Below, piece after piece: positions 7,545-17,114 of a DNA stretch of 64,000 bases. Every line of letters begins with the position of its first letter. Positions within the stretch are counted from its first letter, which is position 1. The translations under genes and the position numbers were made by a program. The stretch is taken from positions 310,001 through 374,000 of the forward strand of contig NZ_LYXZ01000001.1 in the NCBI RefSeq assembly GCF_001676615.1. Reading direction: 5' to 3'. The DNA comes from Labrys sp. WJW. Its GTDB lineage: Bacteria; Pseudomonadota; Alphaproteobacteria; Rhizobiales; Labraceae. The notes under the pieces are model-generated. The model made no database searches. It was not told the DNA's origin and was given only the letters and a program-made list of their open reading frames with translations.

Positions 7545-8804
7545 ATGAACCACATGTCCCCTGTCTCGGTCGCCGCCAACGAGCGCAATTATGCCTGGCC
7601 GCGCGTGCCGGCGATCGCCATCTGCCTCGACGGCTGCGAGCCGGCCTATCTCGACGAAGCCATCAAGGCCGGGCTGATGCCGGCGCTCGAGCGCATCCTG
7701 CAGAAGGGAACGGCCAGCACCGCGTACAGCGTCATTCCCAGCTTCACCAACCCCAACAATCTGTCGATCGTCACCGGGCGCCCGCCTGCCGTGCACGGCA
7801 TCTGCGGCAACTACCTCTACAACCCCGAAACGGGCGAGGAGGTGATGATGAACGATCCCAAATTCCTGCGCGCGCCGACGGTGTTCAAGGCATTCTACGA
7901 TGCCGGGGCCAAGGTTGCCGTGGTCACCGCCAAGGACAAGTTGCGCGCCCTCCTGGGCCACGGCCTGTCCTATGACGACGACCGTGCCGTCTGCTTCTCC
8001 TCGGAAAAGGCCAGCACCACCACCAAGGATGCCAACGGCATCGAGGATGCCTCCAAATGGCTGGGGCGCCCGGTGCCGGACGTCTATTCGGCGGAACTGT
8101 CCGAATTCGTGTTCGCCGCCGGCGTCAAGCTGCTGCGCGAATTCCGTCCCGACGTCATGTACCTGACGACGACCGACTATGTTCAACACAAATATGCCCC
8201 CGGCGTGCCGCAGGCGAACGCCTTCTACGCCATGTTCGACAGATATCTCGGCGAGCTCGACGCACTGGGCGCCGCCATCGTCGTGACCGCCGACCACGGC
8301 ATGAAGCCGAAGCATCATGCGGACGGCTCGCCCAACGTGGTCTATGTCCAGGACCTGCTGGATGAATGGCTCGGCAAGGACGCCGCCCGCGTCATCCTGC
8401 CGATCACCGACCCTTATGTCGTGCATCACGGCGCGCTGGGCTCGTTCGCCACCGCCTATCTGCCTAAGGGCGCGGACCGGGAAGCCATCATCGCCAGGCT
8501 GCGCGATCTCGAGGACATGACGCTGGTGCTCGGGCGCGAGGAGGGGTGCCGGCGCTTCGAACTGCCTGAAGACCGCATCGGCGACATCGTCATGGTCTCG
8601 GGCGAGAACAAGACGATCGGCACCTCCGAGCACCGGCACGACCTCGCCGCCCTCGATGAGCCGCTGCGCTCGCATGGCGGCCTGACCGAGCAGGCGGTGC
8701 CCTTCATCGTGAACCGCCCCCTGCCCGATTTGCCGCAGGCGCCGACCCTGCGCAATTTCGACGCCTTCTACTACGCCACCCTGGCAGCGGCTCAGCCAAA
8801 ATGA
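7545..8804 (+). CDS. phnA: Phosphonoacetate hydrolase
   Basis: Alkaline-phosphatase-superfamily zinc enzyme splitting phosphonoacetate into acetate and phosphate, the final C-P cleavage of the PhnW-PhnY-PhnA route. With the ATG at 7545 (AAGGAT nine bases upstream), all metal and nucleophile residues fall on the positions I recall for the Sinorhizobium meliloti enzyme: Asp29, Thr68 (in SFTNPNN), Asp211, His215, Asp250, His251 and His377. An upstream TTG at 7527 is in frame but unlikely. The stop overlaps the phnY start by ATGA, showing coupling. Confidence 0.95.
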   Translation: MNHMSPVSVAANERNYAWPRVPAIAICLDGCEPAYLDEAIKAGLMPALERILQKGTASTAYSVIPSFTNPNNLSIVTGRPPAVHGICGNYLYNPETGEEVMMNDPKFLRAPTVFKAFYDAGAKVAVVTAKDKLRALLGHGLSYDDDRAVCFSSEKASTTTKDANGIEDASKWLGRPVPDVYSAELSEFVFAAGVKLLREFRPDVMYLTTTDYVQHKYAPGVPQANAFYAMFDRYLGELDALGAAIVVTADHGMKPKHHADGSPNVVYVQDLLDEWLGKDAARVILPITDPYVVHHGALGSFATAYLPKGADREAIIARLRDLEDMTLVLGREEGCRRFELPEDRIGDIVMVSGENKTIGTSEHRHDLAALDEPLRSHGGLTEQAVPFIVNRPLPDLPQAPTLRNFDAFYYATLAAAQPK

Positions 8805-10255
8805 ACACCCCCGAGAAAACCATCAAGGTCCGTCATGAACCGATGCGGATCGCCGGCCGGCTGGTCGAAGCCGAGGCGACCCTCGAGGTCCGCTATCCCT
8901 ATACCGATGCGGTGGTCGGCACCGTGCCGGCCGGGCGAGCCGAGCATGCCCGCCAGGCCTTCGAAATCGCGGCCGGCTACCAGTCCAAGCTCACGCGCTA
9001 CGACCGCCAGAAGATCCTCTTGAAGACGGCCGAGCTCATCAACGCCCGCAAGGACGAGATTTCCGATCTCGTCACCAGCGAACTCGGCATTTCCAAGCAG
9101 GACTCGCTCTACGAGGTTGGGCGCGCCTTCGACGTCTTCACGCTCGCCGGCCAGATGTGCATTCACGACGATGGCCAGATCTTCTCCTGCGACCTCACCC
9201 CGCATGGCAAGCAGCGGCGGATCTTCACCCAGCGCGAGCCCCTCACGGCGATTTCGGCGATCACGCCCTTCAACCACCCGCTCAACATGGTGGCGCACAA
9301 GGTGGCCCCGGCCATCGCCACCAACAATTGCGTGGTGGTGAAGCCGACGGAACTCACGCCGATGACCGCGCTGGTGCTGGCGGACATTCTCTACGAGGCC
9401 GGCCTGCCGCCGCAGATGCTCTCGGTGGTGACGGGATGGCCGGCGGAGATCGGTGATGAAATGATCACCAATCCCCATATCGACCTGATCACCTTCACCG
9501 GCGGCGTGCCCGTCGGCAAGATGATCGCCTCCAAGGCCGGCTACAAGCGCCAGGTCCTGGAACTCGGCGGCAACGACCCGCTGATCATCCTCAACGATCT
9601 CGATGACGCCGACCTCGCCAGGGCGGCGGATCTCGCCGTCGCCGGCGCGACCAAGAATTCCGGCCAGCGCTGCACCGCCGTCAAGCGCATCCTCGTGCAG
9701 GAGAAAGTTGCCGATCGCTTCGTGCCCCTGGTGCTCGAACGCGCCAAGGCCATCCGCTTCGGCGATCCCTTCGATCCGGCCACCCAGCTCGGTACGGTGG
9801 TGCATGAGAAGGCCGCCGCCTTGTTCGAAAGGCGCGTCCATATGGCGGCGGAGGCCGGTGCCGAGATCCTCTACGATCCCGGCCGCCAGAGCGCACTGCT
9901 GCCGCCGATCGTCGTCGACAGGGTGCCGCATGCGAGCGAGCTCGTCATGGAGGAGACCTTTGGCCCGATCGTTCCGATCATCCGCGCTCCGGATGACGAC
10001 GAGGCCCTGATTGCTCTTTCGAATTCGACGGCCTTCGGCCTGTCCTCGGGCGTGTGCACCAACGACTTCCGGCGCATGCAGGCCTTCATCACCGGCCTCA
10101 GGGTCGGCACCGTCAACATCTGGGAAGTGCCGGGCTATCGCATCGAGATGAGTCCCTTCGGCGGCATCAAGGATTCGGGCAATGGCTACAAAGAAGGCGT
10201 CATCGAGGCGATGAAGTCCTTCACCAACGTCAAAACCTTCTCGTTGCCGTGGTAG
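8801..10255 (+). CDS. phnY: Phosphonoacetaldehyde dehydrogenase
   Basis: NAD-dependent aldehyde dehydrogenase that oxidises phosphonoacetaldehyde to phosphonoacetate, linking PhnW to PhnA. The catalytic Cys291 lies in [10 protein letters not shown] and the general base Glu254 in [17 protein letters not shown] forms the nucleotide-binding turn. Cys291 has the same number as in the characterised S. meliloti PhnY as I recall it. Length 484 residues is normal. It overlaps phnA by four bases and is followed after six bases by the flavin oxidoreductase. Confidence 0.94.
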   Translation: MNTPEKTIKVRHEPMRIAGRLVEAEATLEVRYPYTDAVVGTVPAGRAEHARQAFEIAAGYQSKLTRYDRQKILLKTAELINARKDEISDLVTSELGISKQDSLYEVGRAFDVFTLAGQMCIHDDGQIFSCDLTPHGKQRRIFTQREPLTAISAITPFNHPLNMVAHKVAPAIATNNCVVVKPTELTPMTALVLADILYEAGLPPQMLSVVTGWPAEIGDEMITNPHIDLITFTGGVPVGKMIASKAGYKRQVLELGGNDPLIILNDLDDADLARAADLAVAGATKNSGQRCTAVKRILVQEKVADRFVPLVLERAKAIRFGDPFDPATQLGTVVHEKAAALFERRVHMAAEAGAEILYDPGRQSALLPPIVVDRVPHASELVMEETFGPIVPIIRAPDDDEALIALSNSTAFGLSSGVCTNDFRRMQAFITGLRVGTVNIWEVPGYRIEMSPFGGIKDSGNGYKEGVIEAMKSFTNVKTFSLPW

Positions 10256-10261
10256 CGCTTC

Positions 10262-11386
10262 ATGCCCGAGACCTTTGATCTTGCCGTCGTCGGGGCCGGT
10301 ATTGTCGGCCTCGGCCATGCTCTCGCGGCAGCCAGGCGCGGGCTGCGGGTGGTGGTCATCGATCGCGACAGCGCGGCCAATGGTGCTTCCATCCGCAATT
10401 TCGGCCTGGTCGTGGTCAGCGGCCAGACGACGGGTCCTTCCTATCGGCGCGCCCAGCGCAGCCGGGAGGTCTGGCTAGCCACGGCGGCCGAGGCGAAGAT
10501 CGACGTCCTCCACCGCGGCATGGTGATCGCCGCCCAGCGTCCGGAGGCTCTCGGCGCCATCGAGGCCTTCTGCGCCACACCGGAAGGCGCGTCATGCCAG
10601 GTCTTGACTGCAGCCGAACTGGCGGAGCGCGAACCTTCCCTCGCCGGTTCCTCTGCCATTGGCGGCTTCTTCAGCCCGCATGAATTGCGGGTCGAATCCT
10701 CGCTCGCCTTGCCCCGCCTCGTCGAATGGCTCCAAGCGCATCTTGGCGTCAGCTTTCGCTTCGGCACGGCGGTGCGAGGCGTCGAACCCGGCCTGCTTCT
10801 CACTAGCATCGGGGATGTTGCGGCCTCGCGCATCGCGATCTGTCCGGGCGACGATCTCACCACACTCTTCGGCGACACGATCGCGGAATACAGAGTGCGG
10901 CGCTGCAAGCTGCAGATGCTGCGCCTGGCCGATCCCGGCTTCCGGCTCAAATCGGCGCTGATGTCCGATCTCAGCCTCCTGCGCTATGGCGCCTTTGCCA
11001 CATTGCCGGAAACGGCGGCGCTGCGCCGGCGGCTCGAAAGCGAGCGGGCAAGCGCCCTGGCGAACGGCGTTCATCTCATCGTCACCCAATCGGCCGATGG
11101 CTCTCTCGTCGTGGGCGATTCACACCATTACGGCGCCACGCCGGATCCCTTCGCCTCCACCGAAATCGACGCCCTGATCCTGGCCGAATACGAGGCTCTG
11201 TTCCGCGCGCCGCCTCCCCGTGCCATCGCCCATTGGGTCGGCACCTACGCGTCCTCGTCGAAGGACGAGGCGCTCCGCCTGAGCCCTTGCGACGGCGTCA
11301 GGCTGGTGATCGTGACCAGCGGTACGGGTGCGAGCACCGGTTTTGCTCTCGGCGAGGAGACGATTGCCGAGCTTTTTGGCAACTGA
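10262..11386 (+). CDS. FAD-dependent oxidoreductase of phosphonate cluster (TIGR03364-like)
   Basis: 374-residue DAO-type flavoprotein. The N-terminus DLAVVGAGIVGLGHALAAARRGLRVVVID is the dinucleotide-binding fold, and the C-terminal GTGASTGFALGEETIAELF closes the FAD site. The family (TIGR03364, once HpnW) is almost confined to AEP gene clusters. Related flavoenzymes there have been described as oxidising AEP or its N-methyl form to phosphonoacetaldehyde; I infer a similar feeder reaction here. It starts six bases after phnY, so it belongs to the same transcript. Exact substrate is not deducible from sequence. Confidence 0.82.
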   Translation: MPETFDLAVVGAGIVGLGHALAAARRGLRVVVIDRDSAANGASIRNFGLVVVSGQTTGPSYRRAQRSREVWLATAAEAKIDVLHRGMVIAAQRPEALGAIEAFCATPEGASCQVLTAAELAEREPSLAGSSAIGGFFSPHELRVESSLALPRLVEWLQAHLGVSFRFGTAVRGVEPGLLLTSIGDVAASRIAICPGDDLTTLFGDTIAEYRVRRCKLQMLRLADPGFRLKSALMSDLSLLRYGAFATLPETAALRRRLESERASALANGVHLIVTQSADGSLVVGDSHHYGATPDPFASTEIDALILAEYEALFRAPPPRAIAHWVGTYASSSKDEALRLSPCDGVRLVIVTSGTGASTGFALGEETIAELFGN

Positions 11387-11421
11387 AGAGGGGAGCGGGC
11401 GCGGCCCGGCTGTGAAGCACC

Positions 11422-12768
11422 ATGACCCTGATCCATATCGAGGGCGAATCCAACACCGCCGAGGCGCGGCGTGACTGGAACGCCAGGCAGCATCACGCCC
11501 CCTCGGCTGCGCTGCTGCAGCGCGATGCCGATGCCTTCCTGCACCAGAGCCTCTCCAGCCCCTGCGTATCGACCATCGCCAAGGCCGAGGGCATCTGGAT
11601 CGAGGACCTCGCCGGCCGGCGCTACATGGATTTCCACGGCAACAGCGTCCATCACATCGGCTATGGGCATCCTCGCCTCAAGGAGGCGATCCGGGCGCAG
11701 ATGGACACCCTGCCCTTCGCCCCCCGCCGCTTTACCTGCGAGACGGCCGTCGAACTGGCCGAAACGCTGGCCGAACTCGCACCCGGCGATCTCGGCAAGG
11801 TGCTGTTCACCACGGGCGGCTCCGACGCCATCGAGGTTGCCCTCAAACTGGCGCGCGCGGCGACAGGCCGTTTCAAGACACTGTCCTTCTGGGATGCGTT
11901 CCACGGCGCCGGCTTCGGCGCCTCCAGCGTCGGCGGCGAAGCGACGTTCCGCTCCAGCATCGCCGGCCCTCTCCTGCCGGGCAGCGAGCATGTGGCGCCT
12001 TGGGCCCCGCATCACTGCCCCTACGGCACGAATTCGCTGGAAGACTCCGCCCGCGCCTGCGCCAGCATGATCTCCTACGTCCTGGCCCGCGAAGGCGATT
12101 TCGCCGCTTTCATCGCCGAACCGATGCGTGCGACCCCGCTCGTTCCGGCACCGGGATTCTGGAAAAGCGTGCGCGAGGCCTGCGACAGGCATGGCACGCT
12201 GCTGATCTTCGACGAAATTCCGACCGGCCTCGGCAAAACAGGCAAATTCTTCGCCTCCGAGCATGACGGCGTCACTCCCGATATCCTCGTGCTCGGCAAG
12301 TCGCTGGGCGGGGGCATCCTACCGATCGCCGCCGTCGTCGCCCGTCGCGACCTCGATGTCGCCGGCGACTACGCCATCGGCCACTACACCCATGAAAAGA
12401 ACCCTGTCACCACGCGGGCCGCGCTGACCACCATCGCCATCATCCGCGAGGAGGGCCTCGCCGAGCGCGCCAGAGAACTGGGCGATCACGCCATGGGCCG
12501 CATGCGCGAGCTGATGACCCGCTCCGCCCATGTCGGCGACGTGCGCGGCCGAGGATTGATCTTCGGTGTCGAGCTCGTCGAGGACCGGCAGGGGCTTCAG
12601 CCCAACCATGCCCTGGCCGAGCGCGTCTATTATCGCTGCCTGGAAAACGGCCTGTCCTTCAAGATCAGCCAGGGCAATGTGCTGACGCTGTCGCCGCCGC
12701 TGACCATTGCCAGGGAAGACCTCGACCGCGCCCTTGGCATCGTCGAGGACGCGGTCCTGGCAGGATGA
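11422..12768 (+). CDS. pbfA: (R)-1-hydroxy-2-aminoethylphosphonate ammonia-lyase
   Basis: Class-III aminotransferase-fold PLP protein of 448 residues. PLP-binding residues include Asp264 in LIFDEIPTGLGKTG and Lys293 in LGKSLGGGILP, with FTTGGSDAIEVALKLAR as the cofactor phosphate loop. In AEP clusters carrying PhnW and PhnY, such proteins were shown to be PbfA. It is a lyase that removes ammonia from (R)-1-hydroxy-AEP to give phosphonoacetaldehyde, feeding the same pathway. The cluster context supports lyase over transaminase. It follows the flavin gene by 35 bases. Confidence 0.85.
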   Translation: MTLIHIEGESNTAEARRDWNARQHHAPSAALLQRDADAFLHQSLSSPCVSTIAKAEGIWIEDLAGRRYMDFHGNSVHHIGYGHPRLKEAIRAQMDTLPFAPRRFTCETAVELAETLAELAPGDLGKVLFTTGGSDAIEVALKLARAATGRFKTLSFWDAFHGAGFGASSVGGEATFRSSIAGPLLPGSEHVAPWAPHHCPYGTNSLEDSARACASMISYVLAREGDFAAFIAEPMRATPLVPAPGFWKSVREACDRHGTLLIFDEIPTGLGKTGKFFASEHDGVTPDILVLGKSLGGGILPIAAVVARRDLDVAGDYAIGHYTHEKNPVTTRAALTTIAIIREEGLAERARELGDHAMGRMRELMTRSAHVGDVRGRGLIFGVELVEDRQGLQPNHALAERVYYRCLENGLSFKISQGNVLTLSPPLTIAREDLDRALGIVEDAVLAG

Positions 12769-12775
12769 GGGCGTC

Positions 12776-13789
12776 ATGGTGAAAGCGGTCAGGACCGACC
12801 GGGAGCTCGAATGCCCCGCCGTCGATGCAGGGCTCAGGGCCAATGGCGTCGAACTGGTGACCCTGCCGGAGGGCATTCCTGAAGATGATCTCTGTGCGGC
12901 GGTGGCCGACGCCGATCTCCTGCTGATGTGCTACACGCCGATCACCGCCCGGGTGATCGCAGCAGCGCCACGGCTGAAGGGCATCGTCAAATATGGCGTC
13001 GGCATCGATGCGATCGACATCCCGGCTGCCATGGCGCGTGGCATACCCGTCGTCAACATACCCGACTATGCCGAGGAAACGGTCGCCGAAGGCGCTTTCG
13101 CCCTGATGATCGCGCTCGCCAGGCGCTTGCCGGCCATCAGCAGCGCGGTTGCCGAGCAAGGCTGGATCTGGCCCGAGGCGCGCTGGCTCGGGCGCGACAT
13201 CGCCGGCGCGACGCTGGGCCTGGTCGGCTGCGGCAGGATCGGCCGCAGCCTTGCCCGCATGGCCGGGGCCGGCTTTCGCGCCCGCGTCCTGGGCTATGAT
13301 CCCTATCTCGACGCCGCAGCCATGCGCGAAGCCGGCATCGAGAAGGTCGATGCCCTGCATGACCTCTTGGCCGCGAGCGATTTCGTCTCGATCCACAGCG
13401 TCCTCAACCAGAGCACGCGGGGCATGATCGGGGCGGCGGAGCTCGCCTGCATGAAGCCGACCGCCATCCTGATCAACGTGTCGCGCGGCGCGCTGGTCGA
13501 CGAAGCGGCCCTGGTCGATGCGATCGTCGAAGGACGCCTGGGCGGTGCCGGCCTCGACACCTATTCGCTCGAACCCCTGCGCAAGGCCGGCCACCCGATG
13601 AGCCCGCTCTACCGTCATGACAACGTCATCCTGCTTCCGCATCTTGCTTTCTTCACGGTCGAAGCCATGCAGCGCCTGGAAGCGGACACCTTGGCCTGCT
13701 GCGAGGAGATCCTTCAGGGCCGGCCGGTGACGGTTCGTTCCAACGACCCCCGCCTGCGAGCACAGCGCGCCGGCATTCAGTTCGCCTGA
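12776..13789 (+). CDS. D-2-hydroxyacid dehydrogenase (phosphoglycerate-dehydrogenase-like)
   Basis: About 337 residues from the GAGGG-preceded ATG at 12776, seven bases after the PbfA stop. It has the NAD fold GLVGCGRIGRSLAR, the substrate arginine in INVSRGALVDE, and the catalytic histidine in LLPHLAFFT. The N-terminal substrate domain carries KYGVGIDAID. The family reduces 2-oxoacids or oxidises 2-hydroxyacids with NAD(H). Its position at the end of the AEP catabolic operon suggests a phosphonate-derived 2-hydroxy compound or the pyruvate/alanine balance. I do not know a described role for such an enzyme in AEP degradation. Confidence 0.82.
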   Translation: MVKAVRTDRELECPAVDAGLRANGVELVTLPEGIPEDDLCAAVADADLLLMCYTPITARVIAAAPRLKGIVKYGVGIDAIDIPAAMARGIPVVNIPDYAEETVAEGAFALMIALARRLPAISSAVAEQGWIWPEARWLGRDIAGATLGLVGCGRIGRSLARMAGAGFRARVLGYDPYLDAAAMREAGIEKVDALHDLLAASDFVSIHSVLNQSTRGMIGAAELACMKPTAILINVSRGALVDEAALVDAIVEGRLGGAGLDTYSLEPLRKAGHPMSPLYRHDNVILLPHLAFFTVEAMQRLEADTLACCEEILQGRPVTVRSNDPRLRAQRAGIQFA

Positions 13790-13880
13790 AGCGTTTTGCG
13801 ATCTGGCGGCAATCGCAAAGACATGTCGAAACAATGAGTTGGGGGCAGGAGAGCGCTCATGCCGGGGCGTGCTTTGCTCG
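13789..13880 (+). repeat. Dispersed intergenic repeat, copy A
   Basis: The segment begins AGCGTTTTGCGATCTGGCGG, includes an AATCGCAAAGAC block and ends near GTGCTTTGCTC. It is the most diverged of three related copies; the others are at 44150-44247 and, inverted, 45381-45478. It sits directly after the dehydrogenase stop and may end transcription there. The remaining 190 bases to phnS hold an AT-rich stretch with GATAA...TTATC arms (13940-13960) that could be part of the phnS promoter. Confidence 0.6.
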
Positions 13881-14072
13881 TGGAAGCACGCAAAACCACG
13901 GCCTCGTTCAAACTATAAGCCTGGTCTTTCATTGCATAAGATAAATAGATTTTACTTATCGGACGCTTGAAAACACATTTCGCTAAGGCGTTCGGCTCCG
14001 GCCGCGGCAAGAGACAGGCAAAAGCGAAGAAAGCCGCCAAACGCTCACATCCCGTCCCGAGAGGAGAACGTC

Positions 14073-15101
14073 ATGAAATCCAGGTTCGCCCTGATTGCAG
14101 CCCTGATGTTAGCCGGCATAGCCGTTCCGGCCCATGCCGATGGCGTGGTCACCATCTACGCCGCCGATGGGCTGCATGACGGCACGCCGAGCTGGTTCGG
14201 CGATCAGTTCGAAGCCTTTACCAAGGCGACCGGCATCGAGGTCCAATATGTCGAGGCGGGATCGAGCGGCGTGGTCGACCGCCTGGCCAAGGAAAAGTCC
14301 AACACCCAGGCCGACGTGCTGGTGACACTGCCGCCCTTCATGCAGAAGGCCGCCGCCGACAGCCTCGTGGAAGCCTACAACCCGGCGGGAGCCGACAAGA
14401 TCGAGGCCCGCGACAGGGATGCAGGCGGACGCTTCTACGCCCTGGTCAACAACTACCCCAACTTCATCTACAACGCCGAAGTCCTCAAGCAACCCCCGGC
14501 GAAATACGAGGATCTCCTCGACCCCAAATTCAAGCAGAAGCTGCAATATTCGACGCCGGGACAGGCCGGCGACGGCACGGCCTTCATGCTGCAGACCTTC
14601 CACGCCTTCGGCAGCAAGGAGAAGGGGCTCGACTTCCTCAAGAAGCTCCAGGCCAACAATCTCGGACCTTCCGCCTCGACCGGCAAGTTGACGGCGCTGG
14701 TCAACAAGGGCGAACTCTATGTCGCCAATGGCGACATGCAGATGAACCTGTCCCAGCAGGCCGACAATCCGAACATCCAGATTTTCGTGCCGGCAGGCCC
14801 TGACGGCAAGAAGACGCTGTTCGCCCTGCCCTACTACATTGCCTTGGTGAAGGGCGCTCCCAATTCGGAAAATGGCAAGAAACTCATCGACTTCCTGCTG
14901 TCCGCGGAAGCGCAGAAGCAGGTCAGCGTCGTCGCCAAGGGCCTGCCGGTGCGCAATGACGTCAAGCCGGAGGACGAGAACTACAAGAAGCTCCAGGCCA
15001 TGCTTCAGGGCGTCGAGATCTGGAGCCCGGACTGGATGGGCGTGCTGTCCGGATTGAAGGACAACGTCGCCGCCTACAATTCGGCCATTTCGAGCAATTG
15101 A
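14073..15101 (+). CDS. phnS: AEP ABC transporter, substrate-binding protein
   Basis: Periplasmic binding protein of 342 residues with a signal peptide (KSRFALIAALMLAGIAVPAHA, cut after Ala-His-Ala). It resembles the Fe3+/spermidine-type fold used for AEP (PhnS family): VTIYAADGLHDGTPSWF and EAGSSGVVDRLAKEK. A strong AGGAG precedes the ATG. It is the first gene of a four-gene importer and lies behind its own 280-base promoter region, giving a second transcript within the AEP cluster. Confidence 0.9.
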   Translation: MKSRFALIAALMLAGIAVPAHADGVVTIYAADGLHDGTPSWFGDQFEAFTKATGIEVQYVEAGSSGVVDRLAKEKSNTQADVLVTLPPFMQKAAADSLVEAYNPAGADKIEARDRDAGGRFYALVNNYPNFIYNAEVLKQPPAKYEDLLDPKFKQKLQYSTPGQAGDGTAFMLQTFHAFGSKEKGLDFLKKLQANNLGPSASTGKLTALVNKGELYVANGDMQMNLSQQADNPNIQIFVPAGPDGKKTLFALPYYIALVKGAPNSENGKKLIDFLLSAEAQKQVSVVAKGLPVRNDVKPEDENYKKLQAMLQGVEIWSPDWMGVLSGLKDNVAAYNSAISSN

Positions 15102-15115
15102 GAGCCGACAGAGCC

Positions 15116-16255
15116 ATGGCGAGCGCGCAGCTGAAAACCGGTCCGGGCACCGAAGCCAAGGCTGCCGCTCCTGGCGGCAGTCGCATCGGTTTCGAGAATG
15201 TCTCGGTTACCTACGGCAATCTGACGGTTCTGCATTCCCTCACGCTGACCGTCAATCCGGGCGAGGTCGTCGCCCTGATCGGCCCCTCGGGCTCAGGCAA
15301 GACAACGGCGCTACGCGCTGTTGCGGGCTTCGTCCGGCCCTCATCGGGCCGGATCATGATCGGCGAGCGCGACGTCACGCATCTCGCGCCCTATGACCGC
15401 AAGATCGGCATGGTGGTGCAGAACTATGCCCTGTTCCCGCATATGCGTGTCGACGAGAACGTCGCCTTCGGCCTAAGGGCCCACGGCGCCCGGGAAGACG
15501 CCATCCGCCAGCGCGTGCCCGAATGCCTGGCAATGGTGGGCATGTCCGCCTATGCGCGGCGCTATCCCCGCGAGCTTTCGGGCGGGCAGCAGCAGCGTGT
15601 CGCCATCGCCCGTGCCCTGGCGCCGCGTCCGCAGGTCCTGCTGCTCGACGAGCCGCTTTCGGCCCTCGACGCCCAGATCCGCCGGGCCATGATCGACGAA
15701 ATCGCCAAGCTGCACACCAGCCTGCCGAACCTGACGGTGCTCTATGTCACGCACGACCAGTCCGAAGCCCTTACGCTGGCCAACCATATCGGCATCATGC
15801 GGGACGGCAAATTGCGCGCCTTCGGCACCTCTCAATCCCTGTTCCGCAATCCCCCAAACCGTTTTGCGGCCGAATTCCTCGGCCGGGCGAATCTGGTGCC
15901 GGTCAAGGATCTGCAGCCCACCGAGAACGGGCATGCCCGGGTGAGCTTCGGCGACACCTTTCTCTTCGCCCGCAACCATCACCGCCTTGCCAGCGGCAGC
16001 GATTGCCTGCTGTGCGTCCGCCCGCACGATTTCCGCTTTACCCGCGCGGCCTCGGAGCCCAACGCGCTCAAGGCCACCGTGCTCGGCGTGCAATGGCAGG
16101 GCGATGTCCAGAACATCACCTTCGAAACGGGCGGGCACACGATCCGCATGACGACGCCACCCATGGCCGATCCGCCGCAGGCCGGCGAGAGTGTGCGCAT
16201 CCATTTCGAGCCCGGTGACGTCACCCTGGTACCAGAGGATCCCGCCCATGGCTGA
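15116..16255 (+). CDS. phnT: AEP ABC transporter, ATP-binding protein
   Basis: ATPase of the importer, about 379 residues. Walker A is GPSGSGKTT, the signature LSGGQQQRVAIARAL, Walker B LLLDEPLSALD, and the switch histidine follows in YVTHDQSEA. A C-terminal TOBE-type regulatory domain starts near residue 270. I place the start at the ATG at 15116 rather than the TTG at 15098. Its end overlaps the first permease by eight bases. Confidence 0.92.
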   Translation: MASAQLKTGPGTEAKAAAPGGSRIGFENVSVTYGNLTVLHSLTLTVNPGEVVALIGPSGSGKTTALRAVAGFVRPSSGRIMIGERDVTHLAPYDRKIGMVVQNYALFPHMRVDENVAFGLRAHGAREDAIRQRVPECLAMVGMSAYARRYPRELSGGQQQRVAIARALAPRPQVLLLDEPLSALDAQIRRAMIDEIAKLHTSLPNLTVLYVTHDQSEALTLANHIGIMRDGKLRAFGTSQSLFRNPPNRFAAEFLGRANLVPVKDLQPTENGHARVSFGDTFLFARNHHRLASGSDCLLCVRPHDFRFTRAASEPNALKATVLGVQWQGDVQNITFETGGHTIRMTTPPMADPPQAGESVRIHFEPGDVTLVPEDPAHG

Positions 16256-17114
16256 CATTGCGCTCGGCGCGGCCCCGGCGCGGCGCAATCTCGACGGGTT
16301 CTGGATCCTGCCGCCGCTCCTCGTGCTGGCGCTGCTGTTCTTCTACCCCCTTGCCCTCATCATCCGCGCCTCGCTCGGAGATGGTGCCCCCTCCCTCGCG
16401 ACGTTCGAGCAGGTCCTCGGCTCCCGCCAGTTCATCGACGGGCTCTACCACACCATCGTTATCGCCATCTGCTCCACCATCGGCTGCCTGCTGCTGGGAT
16501 TTGTCCTGTCGGTGGTATTCGCCTTCGTGCCCTTTCCCGGCGCCAGGCTGGCGAGCCGGCTGATCGACACGGTGATCGCGCTGCCGACCTTCCTTGTCAC
16601 CCTTGCCTTCACCTTCATCTATGGCTCGGCCGGCATTCTCAACGAAACGCTGATGCATGCCTTCGCCCTGCAGCTGCCGCCCATCGACTTCCTCTATTCG
16701 CAATGGGGCGTCGTGCTGGCGGAGGTGACGGTCTACACCCCCTTCGTCATGCGCCCGCTTCTCGCCACCTTCTCCCAGATCGACCATGCGCAGATCGAGG
16801 TGGCGAGCAGCCTCGGCGCCCGGCCCCTGCGCATCGTGCGGAAGGTGATCTTTCCGGCCGCCCTACCGGCCCTGGTCGCCGGAGGGAGCCTGTGCCTGCT
16901 GCTCACCGTCAATGAATTCGGCATCGTGCTGTTCATCGGCGCCAAGGACGTCATCACCCTGCCGCTGCTGATCTACAGCAAGGCGATCCAGGAGTTCGAC
17001 TATGCGACCGCCTGCGTCATCGCCGTGGTGAACATCGCGCTCTCGCTCGGCCTCTACACGCTCTATCGCATCATCGTGGCTCGTTTCGGAGGCAGCAATG
17101 CTGGTGTGGTCTAA
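16248..17114 (+). CDS. phnU: AEP ABC transporter, permease 1
   Basis: Inner-membrane permease of about 288 residues with six hydrophobic segments and the EAA loop (IEVASSLGARPLRIVRKVIFPAALPALVAG) that contacts the ATPase. The start is the ATG overlapping the end of phnT. It overlaps the second permease by 17 bases. Together with PhnV it forms the membrane channel for AEP. Confidence 0.9.
   Translation: MADIALGAAPARRNLDGFWILPPLLVLALLFFYPLALIIRASLGDGAPSLATFEQVLGSRQFIDGLYHTIVIAICSTIGCLLLGFVLSVVFAFVPFPGARLASRLIDTVIALPTFLVTLAFTFIYGSAGILNETLMHAFALQLPPIDFLYSQWGVVLAEVTVYTPFVMRPLLATFSQIDHAQIEVASSLGARPLRIVRKVIFPAALPALVAGGSLCLLLTVNEFGIVLFIGAKDVITLPLLIYSKAIQEFDYATACVIAVVNIALSLGLYTLYRIIVARFGGSNAGVV

Noticed and set aside
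6102..8675. 857-codon open frame on the minus strand across phnW and phnA
   Set aside because: It lies antisense to two well-supported phosphonate genes, its translation is Gly/Arg/His-rich with no domain, and such long frames are expected opposite GC-rich genes.
8792..10318. 508-codon minus-strand frame opposite phnY
   Set aside because: Same pattern of antisense shadow; phnY with its catalytic Cys291 and Glu254 explains the region.
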